Source: JAAFIP01 sp043774625 | GTDB lineage: Bacteria; Pseudomonadota; Gammaproteobacteria; Burkholderiales; Burkholderiaceae_C | Length of the DNA: 5,605 nucleotides | Assembly: GCA_043774625.1 (NCBI GenBank) | Contig: JAYVTG010000065.1 | Span: 1 to 5,605, forward strand | Reading direction: 5' to 3' | Shown here: piece after piece, positions 1 through 4,509 of the stretch | Layout of the letters: every line of letters begins with the position of its first letter | How positions within the stretch are numbered: position 1 is the first letter of the stretch | Notes under the pieces: model-generated | Database searches by the model: none | Told to the model about the DNA's origin: nothing | Seen by the model: the letters and a program-made list of their open reading frames with translations, nothing else | Made by a program: the position numbers and the translations under genes

Positions 1-71
1 AAGTCCAGCAGCTCGCGGTTGCCGATGCCTGTCAGGGAGTGCTCGGCGTATTGTTTTTGCCAGGTTTGCAT
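1..71 (-). CDS. Putative start of an unidentified downstream gene (partial)
   Basis: Reading from the ATG at 71-69 on the minus strand gives 23 open codons to the window edge, beginning MQTWQKQYAEHSLTG and continuing with I, G, N, R, E, L, L, D. The codons are protein-like (GCC, GAG, CAC, CTG, GGC, AAC, CGC) and GC rises abruptly at this ATG from the AT-rich DNA before it, which is why I accept it. There is no recognisable Shine-Dalgarno sequence in front of the ATG; the preceding bases are a T/A-rich run (TTTTTTATAC), so the true start may differ. It lies about 310 bases after the AlbA_2 gene and could belong to the same restriction-modification locus, for instance a specificity or restriction subunit, but 23 residues do not allow me to name it. 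The plus strand is also open here, so the call is tentative. Confidence 0.45.
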   Translation of the reverse strand, partial: MQTWQKQYAEHSLTGIGNRELLD

Positions 72-74
72 GTA

Positions 75-178
75 TAAAAAACTAGCTTTAGATAATGAAT
101 GTGGTGCTAGACCGTTGATAAATAAAGAGTTTTAGCAATTTTTAATTTCATTATCCAGAGCACTTGGATAATGAAATT
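75..178 (-). repeat. Diverged ~104 bp direct repeat, unit 1
   Basis: This unit aligns with unit 2 (266-369) at an almost constant offset of 192 bases over its whole length. Shared blocks include TAAAAACT near the low-coordinate end, GATAA(A/T)GAA at 91-99 and 283-291, GTTGAT at 114-119 and 306-311, a TTTT block at 130-133, and the inverted repeat at the high-coordinate end. Overall identity is only about 55 to 60 percent by eye, but the order and spacing of the blocks are kept. Its low-coordinate end lies just upstream of the putative start codon at 71-69. Confidence 0.55.
144..178. promoter_or_regulatory. Perfect 14-bp inverted repeat, 7-base spacer (candidate operator)
   Basis: The left arm 144-157 (AATTTCATTATCCA) is the exact reverse complement of the right arm 165-178 (TGGATAATGAAATT), with GAGCACT between. 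It lies about 70 to 110 bases before the putative start at 71. There is no T-run after either arm, so it does not look like a Rho-independent terminator. A dimeric regulator's operator is the simplest reading; an RNA hairpin is the alternative. Confidence 0.5.
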
Positions 179-265
179 TAAGTTCTCGGTGTGCCCAACC
201 GGTGTCTGGTGGAAGACTGCTTTCCACGCAACTTTAAATACCGTCAAACGATCAGGGTTAACCCC

Positions 266-369
266 TTAAAAACTTCGCTCTGGATAAAGAAAAAAACGAT
301 AACCTGTTGATTAAATTGAGTTTTTCAGAACTTCAAATTCCTTTATCTAGCGCCTCTAGATAAAGGAAT
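266..369 (-). repeat. Diverged ~104 bp direct repeat, unit 2
   Basis: Second copy of the unit at 75-178. It carries a GATAAAGAA half-site at 283-291 and a complete 14-bp inverted repeat at 337-369. The arm bases differ from unit 1 (CTTTATCTAG against CATTATCCA), but both arms changed together so that the palindrome stays perfect. This is the pattern expected of a selected protein-binding site or RNA stem rather than chance. Confidence 0.55.
337..369. promoter_or_regulatory. Perfect 14-bp inverted repeat, 5-base spacer (candidate operator or hairpin)
   Basis: The left arm 337-350 (ATTCCTTTATCTAG) is the exact reverse complement of 356-369 (CTAGATAAAGGAAT), with CGCCT between. It begins 12 bases beyond the stop codon of the AlbA_2 gene. 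It could act as a stem at the 3' end of that transcript, but no U-run follows, so a terminator role is weak. It shares the core TTATC(C/T)AG-N-GC with the palindrome at 144-178, which favours a common DNA-binding protein. Confidence 0.5.
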
Positions 370-381
370 AAGAACCCTTGT

Positions 382-1890
382 CTACTGCGCTGGCGGCGCG
401 CCGCCACCGTCATCTGCTTGCAATAGGCCCAATTGGTCCTCCAGCTGCGATGGTTTGCGGTAAGCAGCATTGCTTCTCACACGCCCTGGCAGCGGCTCAA
501 GTAGCCCACGGTCCACCCAGGCGCGCAACATTTTTGACGCTTTCAAAGTGTCGACATCTGCAATACGGCAAACGTCGGCGTTAGCAATCGGGCCATTGCG
601 CTCTACCCAGTCACTGACCTGCACCCACAGCGGCGGCCTTTCTTCGTTGAGCAAGGTCACCAGCAGGGTAGGCACTGCAGCGTCCAGCTGCTCGCGGTAC
701 AAAGGTTCATACAAGTCAGCCTGTGCCATTTGCGCAAACATCATCGGCACGCCTTCACCCGCATCCACATTGGGCGGGTTGGGGAACTCCCGCAGGTGCC
801 GCGCCAGCGCGCTGTTGCGCGGCATCGAGCCTGCTGTATCTACCGTCGCCGGCGTCAGGCTACCGGGCAGGCGTCCGGGGCTTTCTACCTCTACACGGTC
901 ATCAAAAATACGAATATGAATGTCACGATTCAGCCGATAGTCCCGGTGTACCACGGCGTTGGTAATGGCTTCTTTGATGACACGTGGCGGAAAGCGGTAG
1001 CGCGTTTTAAAGCCTGAGCCTTCCATCGTCAACCCCTTGGCCAAACGCTCCAGCACATAGGCCTGCGCCTTGGCAATTTGCTCCACCACGGGGCCGCTGA
1101 TGGTTTTGGGTGGCAGCAGCAAGTTAGGTACCTCGCTGTGCTGAATCGCCCGCCCCTGGTAGTGAAACACCCGTACATCAGCCCGCATACCCTGCCCGGC
1201 CAGCAGTGCCCCCGGCTCGTCGGCAAACAACAGAACCGCCGCCAGCAAAGGCTGCAAGCCGTTATCGCTTGGCACTGCAAGCCCCAGTTTGGGCAGGCGC
1301 AGCGCCAAGTCAAAGTCAGTCAAGCCACGTGTTGTGCAATAGCTGCGCCAGGCATCAGAGTCGAGCAGGTTTAAAGCCAGCGGCATGGGTAAGGTTTCAG
1401 CACTTTTCACCCCACGCTGGTAAGACAGGTCGGTAATTTCAGGCGCGCTTAATTGCCGATTGCTCGCATCCATGCGCGTCCAGGTGCCGTCTCCCACAAC
1501 TGAATGCACCTGGTCGCTTTTGTCTACCCGCAACATCACCACATGCCCCGGTTGGCCGCTGTTTAGCGTGCAGGGCAGGCGCAGCCAGTGCAGGCTGGCC
1601 AGCGGTGGCGCAAAGCGCTGCATCACCAGGCGGCGCAGGTCGTCAAAGCTTTCTGGGTTTTCTTCAATGCCAAACAAGCGGCCCTCGGGCTTTGCGCCGG
1701 GCTTCAGGTCCTTAGCGTCGCCTATGCCAATCACCAGTAAGCCCCCGTCAGTATTGGCAAACGCGCAAATCGTTTCAATCGTCTTGTTATGTTTGGCACC
1801 AATGCGCTTGAAGTCCAGCGTGCGGCTTTCATGCGCAGCCAGCAGGGCGGTGATGCGGCTGGCGGCCTGAAGGGGGGAGAGGTCAATCAT
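382..1890 (-). CDS. AlbA_2 (Schlafen-like) / GHKL ATPase / winged-helix protein, COG2865 type
   Basis: 502 residues from the ATG at 1890-1888. Residues ~20-155 form an AlbA_2 (Schlafen_AAA_4) domain, with the ESRTLDFK motif (21-28) and CAFANTDGGLLVIGIGD (42-58). Residues ~265-385 resemble the C-terminal ATP-binding HATPase_c_4 domain: VIKEAITNAVVHRDY (304-318, an N-box with E307 and N311), FDDRVEVESPG (329-339) and GEGVPMM (378-384). Residues ~425-470 (GPIANADVCRIADVD, then LRAWVDRGLLEPL) look like a winged helix. Proteins of this build are common beside type I restriction genes, annotated as predicted transcriptional regulators or ATP-binding proteins; their role is not established. I chose the start at 1890 because MIDLSP matches the beginning of the two remnant copies at 3120 and 4509 and gives the same overlap with the upstream stop. 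An in-frame start at 1929 would add 13 residues unlike the family. The ATG overlaps the DUF1016 stop (GATGATTGA), implying translational coupling. Confidence 0.9.
   Translation of the reverse strand: MIDLSPLQAASRITALLAAHESRTLDFKRIGAKHNKTIETICAFANTDGGLLVIGIGDAKDLKPGAKPEGRLFGIEENPESFDDLRRLVMQRFAPPLASLHWLRLPCTLNSGQPGHVVMLRVDKSDQVHSVVGDGTWTRMDASNRQLSAPEITDLSYQRGVKSAETLPMPLALNLLDSDAWRSYCTTRGLTDFDLALRLPKLGLAVPSDNGLQPLLAAVLLFADEPGALLAGQGMRADVRVFHYQGRAIQHSEVPNLLLPPKTISGPVVEQIAKAQAYVLERLAKGLTMEGSGFKTRYRFPPRVIKEAITNAVVHRDYRLNRDIHIRIFDDRVEVESPGRLPGSLTPATVDTAGSMPRNSALARHLREFPNPPNVDAGEGVPMMFAQMAQADLYEPLYREQLDAAVPTLLVTLLNEERPPLWVQVSDWVERNGPIANADVCRIADVDTLKASKMLRAWVDRGLLEPLPGRVRSNAAYRKPSQLEDQLGLLQADDGGGAPPAQ
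1753..1890 (-). repeat. AlbA_2 5'-end repeat, copy A (within the intact gene)
   Basis: First 46 codons of the full AlbA_2 gene. They match copy B (2983-3120) at 115 of 138 bases by my count (39 of 46 residues), and the first 48 bases match copy C (4461-4509) at about 41 of 48. Copies A and C share the unbroken 19-base string GATGATTGACCTCTCCCCC, which includes the last bases of the upstream gene. Confidence 0.9.
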
Positions 1891-2956
1891 CGCTGTCTGT
1901 CCGCGCGTTTTCCAGCAAAGCCCGGTCACGCTCCAGCTCCAGCCGCAGTTCTTCTTCGGTCGGCATTAGGCGCTGGTACTTGCTGGCAAACAGTTGGGGC
2001 TTATCCGCCAGCAGTGAATACTTGGCCACTGCCGCATTGCGTTCTGAGCACAAAATCAGCCCCAGCGTCGGGTTGTCGCCAGCGTCGCCCTTGCCATCAG
2101 CTTTTCCTCTCATTTGCTCATCAAATACCCGCACATACATGTCCATCTGCCCCACGTCTTGGTGCGCCAGCTTGCCTACTTTCAGGTCTATCAGCACAAA
2201 GCACTTGAGCAGGTAGTTGTAAAACACCAGGTCCACAAAGCAGTCTTCACCTTCTACCCGCAAGTGCTTTTGCCGCGCTACAAAGGCAAAACCCTTGCCC
2301 AGTTCCATCAAAAATTTTTGCAGCTGGTTAAGCAAGCCCTGCTCCAGGTCTTGCTCATACAAGCCCGCACTGGGCTGCGCGCCTAAAAACTCCAGCACGT
2401 AAGGATCGCGAATAAAGTCTCGCGGGTCATTCGGTGCGTCTTTGGCTACCAGCGCCACAGCTTCGGCAGTCACACCTGCTTTGTCCTGGCTGCCCAGCAG
2501 GCGTTCGTAAAACAGGGTGCTGATTTGCCTGTCCAGTGCCCGAACGCTCCAGCCCTGGGTTACGGCCTCAGTCGCGTACCAGCTGCGGGCGGTTGATTCT
2601 TCTACCCGCATCAGCAGCCGAAGATGTGACCAACTCAATTCGCTACACACTGTGTGGCGAATCTCAGCATAGCTAAACGTGAGGTGAAACTGACGAAAGC
2701 TACGCAGGTTACTGAGCTTGAAACCCTCACCAAACTCGGTGGTTAACCGGGCCGCCAAATCAGCCAAAACCCCTTTGCCATAAGCCGCCCGTCTGTCACC
2801 GCCTTGCTCGCCCTCCACAATCAAGCGGCCAATTTGCCAATAAGTTTGCACCATGGCGGTGTTGACGGTTTGGCGCACTTGGGTGCGCGCAGCCAGCAGT
2901 ACGTCACGGATGTTTTGGTACAGGCCAGCTGGGGTGGGTGCGGGGAGATGGCTCAT
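1883..2956 (-). CDS. DUF1016 / YhcG-type PD-(D/E)XK nuclease family protein
   Basis: 357 residues, the usual length for the YhcG/DUF1016 family (COG4804). Residues ~10-160 are the helical DUF1016 N-terminal domain (Y-x-x-I-R-D-V-L-L-A-AR near 13-24, TYWQIGRLIVEGEQGG at 38-53, YGKGVLADLAARL at 59-71). Residues ~180-340 are the PD-(D/E)XK-like C-terminal domain: RDPYVLEFL (183-191), CFVDLVFYNYLLKCFVLIDLKVGK (239-262) and GQMDMYV (269-275). The likely metal-binding set D242, D257 and K259, with Q270 after it, is intact, so an active nuclease fold is plausible. The family is often found inside type I restriction operons and its function is unproven. The start ATG overlaps the stop of the 55-codon AlbA_2 remnant (ATGA), preceded by a good GAGGAG ribosome-binding site. 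Its last two codons plus stop (GAT GAT TGA) contain the start of the AlbA_2 gene. Confidence 0.93.
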   Translation of the reverse strand: MSHLPAPTPAGLYQNIRDVLLAARTQVRQTVNTAMVQTYWQIGRLIVEGEQGGDRRAAYGKGVLADLAARLTTEFGEGFKLSNLRSFRQFHLTFSYAEIRHTVCSELSWSHLRLLMRVEESTARSWYATEAVTQGWSVRALDRQISTLFYERLLGSQDKAGVTAEAVALVAKDAPNDPRDFIRDPYVLEFLGAQPSAGLYEQDLEQGLLNQLQKFLMELGKGFAFVARQKHLRVEGEDCFVDLVFYNYLLKCFVLIDLKVGKLAHQDVGQMDMYVRVFDEQMRGKADGKGDAGDNPTLGLILCSERNAAVAKYSLLADKPQLFASKYQRLMPTEEELRLELERDRALLENARTDSDD

Positions 2957-2964
2957 TTCACCTG

Positions 2965-2970
2965 CTCCTC
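2965..2970 (-). promoter_or_regulatory. Ribosome binding site of the DUF1016 gene
   Basis: GAGGAG on the minus strand, 8 bases before the ATG at 2956-2954. It lies just beyond the point (about 2983) where the AlbA_2-like sequence of copy B stops matching the intact gene, so the DUF1016 gene seems to have arrived with its own ribosome-binding site. Confidence 0.7.
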
Positions 2971-2982
2971 GGAGTTAACAGC

Positions 2983-3120
2983 GTTGGCAAAGGCGCAGAT
3001 GGTTTCAATCGCGCGGCCATGCTTGGCGCTGATGCGCTTGAACTCCAGCGTGCGGCTTTCATGCGCGGCCAGCAGGGCGGTGATGCGGCTGGCGGCTTGG
3101 GCTGGGGAAAGGTCAGTCAT
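2983..3120 (-). repeat. AlbA_2 5'-end repeat, copy B
   Basis: 138 bases matching copy A (1753-1890). Identity is uneven. A 53-base block (codons 9 to 25 plus two bases) has one difference, including at silent positions, while the remaining 85 bases have about 22 differences. The match ends at GCCAAC near 2983. Confidence 0.88.
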
Positions 3121-3893
3121 CACTTAACGCGGCGTAGCAACTTGCGCTCGAAGTCGTCTGTTGCATCCAGAGAATCAATCATGTCATTGGCAGCATTCGT
3201 CAGGCGACTAAGGTCGGACCTGGGTAAATCAGCCATATTTTGATAAACGATCATCGAGTTGAAGTCTTTTCCAGCGCCAATCAAATGCTGCAAAATAATG
3301 GTGGCCAAACGCGCCTTATCCCGGTTGGGCACACCAAATAAGTACAGCGGTGCCGCACCGCCATCAATGAAGTAGTCCACTGGGTAGTCTTGCCCTTTTG
3401 CAACCCCTGGCACCACGTAGTTCTCTTGCAAACGCTCACTACCCACTAGGGAATGCAGCTTTTCGCGCAGGTCTTCGTAAAAGGTACTTTCTACCCGTAT
3501 CCGATTTAAAAAAGTCAGGTCATGCACCCGCGTTAATGCTTGCCCGAGACGCAGCACATTTGCTCCAACGTCATCAACGGTAGAGTCTAGAAAAAACTCG
3601 CCGTCTTCCTCCATCAGCCCTGCATCGGCCAGCACTTGCGTCAGCAGGCGCCCCCGCGTACCCTCCCGCAATTTAGACAGATCGTTTTCATAGCTCAGTC
3701 GCATTAACGTCAAGCCTTGGTCGCTTATTCGCAACCCACCGGTCGGGGCGGCTGAAATGTAAATTGAATAGCCATCACCGTCTGGGAATATCCACGGCGT
3801 ATCGACCTGCCACAGCCCATCGGCGCTTTGCTTTACCGACACGCTGCCGCACAGCGCGCGGCATAAAGTGCTTTCTAGGTCAATCGTATTCAT
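3120..3893 (-). CDS. DUF1828-like protein
   Basis: 257 residues. Residues ~20-75 fit the DUF1828 pattern: VDTPWIFPDGDGYSIYI (30-46), then GGLRISDQGLTLMRLS (52-67), the 'TP..(F/L)PDGD ... SD.G.T...L' signature. The C-terminal half (FYEDLREKL near 138-146, PVDYFIDGGAAPLYLFGVP at 171-189, then a helix and NSMIVYQNMADL at 212-223) resembles the domain that often follows DUF1828, possibly DUF1829-like; it has alternating strands and a helix but I see no complete nuclease motif. The function of the family is unknown. The start ATG overlaps the reconstructed stop of the upstream DUF6978-like gene by four bases (ATGA) and has GAGG seven bases before it. The stop overlaps the ATG of the AlbA_2 remnant by one base. 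The two upstream genes thus form a tight pair inserted between two AlbA_2 gene fragments. I recall DUF1828 genes paired with DUF6978 genes elsewhere, but could not check it. Confidence 0.8.
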   Translation of the reverse strand: MNTIDLESTLCRALCGSVSVKQSADGLWQVDTPWIFPDGDGYSIYISAAPTGGLRISDQGLTLMRLSYENDLSKLREGTRGRLLTQVLADAGLMEEDGEFFLDSTVDDVGANVLRLGQALTRVHDLTFLNRIRVESTFYEDLREKLHSLVGSERLQENYVVPGVAKGQDYPVDYFIDGGAAPLYLFGVPNRDKARLATIILQHLIGAGKDFNSMIVYQNMADLPRSDLSRLTNAANDMIDSLDATDDFERKLLRRVK

Positions 3894-4382
3894 GGGTTTT
3901 CCTCAAAAAGGCTTGGCTGCGGCAGCGCATCGGCCTCAGTCCTCAAACCTTCAATATTTGCGCGCTGCACTAAGTGGTGCAATGCCCCGGCCAGCGTAAG
4001 CCTGTGTCTCTTCTGCATAAGCCTCCGCTTTGCGATTAGCCTGTATGTAGCGCTCAGTCGCCACATGCACGTGGCATTTGGAGTCAATACGTTCGCGCTC
4101 AAGTATGTTGGGATGCGGATGGTCACTTCCATTGCAACGCAGCAAAACAATTTCGTCCCCACTTTTTGCGTGCCATATCAACCCCGCACTGAAGCCATTA
4201 GCAATCTTGGTACTTTGTCGAGTGAAAAGTGCGAAGTGGTGTACACCATCGTTACTGACAATACGATAGTCACGCCTTAGATGCTTGCCTTCTAGCCTTT
4301 CACGTGCCTGCGGATTTTCAACTTGCTTGGCACAAGCCAATAACTGGGCAATTTTTTCATCAGTGAGTGTTTCTATTCCCAT
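3890..4382 (-). pseudogene. DUF6978-like gene with a +1 frameshift near the 3' end
   Basis: From ATG 4382 the frame gives 143 residues ending at TGA 3951-3953. The first ~130 fit the DUF6978 family as I recall it: TDEKIAQLL near the start, RRDYRIVSNDGVHHFALFTRQS (36-57), LRCNGSDHPHPN (81-92), HVHVATERYIQANRKAEAYA (104-123). The last 13 residues (GRGIAPLSAARKY) look wrong. The neighbouring frame continues as AGALHHLVQRANIEGL and ends ...LFEENP with TGA at 3892-3890, overlapping the DUF1828 ATG (ATGA). Joining the frames after codon 130 gives 163 residues. 4382-3890 is 493 bases, one more than 164 codons, so one extra base sits at or near the G/C run 3985-3992 (GGCCGGGG on the minus strand). 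This may be a real mutation, a sequencing error or a +1 slip. If nothing corrects it, the product is a 143-residue protein with altered tail. The start has AGGA at 4389-4392. Confidence 0.75.
3901..3904 (-). promoter_or_regulatory. Ribosome binding site of the DUF1828 gene
   Basis: GAGG on the minus strand, 7 bases before the ATG at 3893-3891. It is embedded in the last codons (TTT GAG GAA AAC CCA TGA) of the shifted frame of the preceding gene. Confidence 0.6.
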
Positions 4383-4388
4383 AGCATG

Positions 4389-4392
4389 TCCT
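4389..4392 (-). promoter_or_regulatory. Ribosome binding site of the DUF6978-like gene
   Basis: AGGA on the minus strand, six bases before the ATG at 4382-4380. It supports that start and lies just after the stop (4404-4402) of the 35-codon AlbA_2 remnant. Confidence 0.6.
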
Positions 4393-4401
4393 AAGTACTG
4401 C

Positions 4402-4509
4402 CTACTTAAAGCTCAGATTAAAGCAGTGAAATGGCAACCTTTTATGCCTAGCATCAGATTGCAGGGCGGTGATGCGGTTGGCGGATGGCGCGGGGGAGAG
4501 GTCAATCAT
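4402..4509 (-). pseudogene. AlbA_2 gene 5' remnant, 35 codons (copy C)
   Basis: Starting at ATG 4509-4507, the frame reads MIDLSPAPSANRITAL and then leaves the AlbA_2 sequence (QSDARHKRLPF...), ending at TAG 4404-4402. Only about 16 codons are homologous to the intact gene at 1890. The start overlaps the methyltransferase stop in the same way (GATGATTGA) as the intact gene overlaps the DUF1016 stop. It fills the otherwise empty 119-base gap between the methyltransferase and the DUF6978-like gene. It encodes no complete domain and is best read as a scar, possibly still translated by coupling. Confidence 0.75.
4461..4509 (-). repeat. AlbA_2 5'-end repeat, copy C
   Basis: 49 bases matching the start of the AlbA_2 gene. 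The first 18 bases from the ATG and the last 15 to 16 bases (CGCATCACCGCCCTGC) are identical to copy A, with seven differences between them. The match ends abruptly after GCCCTGC at 4461. Confidence 0.8.

Larger units (their letters stand above)
72..381. other. AT-rich intergenic region with repeated palindromic units
   Basis: This 310-base gap between the AlbA_2 gene and the putative next gene has no convincing coding region. It is much richer in A and T than the genes on either side. It holds two diverged ~104 bp repeat units (about 75-178 and 266-369), each with a 14-bp inverted repeat, and a middle stretch of about 88 bases (179-265) that is GC-richer and contains the palindrome GGGTTAACCC (255-264). 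I see no clear -35/-10 pair and no hairpin followed by a T-run on either strand. The gap most likely holds the promoter/operator of the downstream gene, but that is inference. Confidence 0.6.
2953..3120 (-). pseudogene. AlbA_2 gene 5' remnant, 55 codons, in frame (copy B)
   Basis: The reading frame starts at ATG 3120-3118 (MTDLSPAQAASRITALL...) and ends at TGA 2955-2953. Residues 1-46 match residues 1-46 of the intact AlbA_2 protein (39 identical), including ESRTLEFKR and ETICAFAN. The sequence then departs into nine unrelated residues (AVNSEEQVK) and stops. It lacks most of the AlbA_2 domain and all of the ATPase and winged-helix parts, so it cannot do the job of the full protein. The frame is nevertheless clean, its ATG overlaps the DUF1828 stop by one base (TGATG), and its stop overlaps the DUF1016 start (ATGA). 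It may survive as a translational-coupling leader between those two genes. It is too short to be called by most gene finders. Confidence 0.85.

Noticed and set aside
337..369. Rho-independent terminator after the AlbA_2 gene
   Set aside because: The stem is perfect but AT-rich and no U-run follows on either strand. The related palindrome at 144-178 fits an operator better.
75..369. CRISPR array or ToxIN-type antitoxin repeat array
   Set aside because: There are only two diverged ~104 bp units with an 88-base gap between them, with no short identical repeats and regular spacers, and no Cas or ToxN-like gene is visible.
1029..1313. 94-codon minus-strand frame inside the AlbA_2 gene
   Set aside because: It lies in another frame within the recognised gene and is rich in Cys, Trp and Arg, typical of a shadow frame.
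1891..1929. Longer start for the AlbA_2 gene at 1929, adding 13 residues
   Set aside because: The added residues lie wholly inside the 3' end of the DUF1016 gene and resemble nothing in the family. The two remnant copies place the start at MIDLSP/MTDLSP, equivalent to 1890.
378..2386. Many open frames of 60 to 149 codons on the plus strand across the AlbA_2 and DUF1016 genes
   Set aside because: They are antisense to well-recognised genes, share no family motifs, and are expected by chance opposite GC-rich coding DNA.
2953..4509. Insertion sequence or integron cassette carrying the accessory genes
   Set aside because: No transposase or integrase, no terminal inverted repeats, no target duplication other than the AlbA_2 start itself, and no attC-like GTTRRRY sites were found at the junctions.
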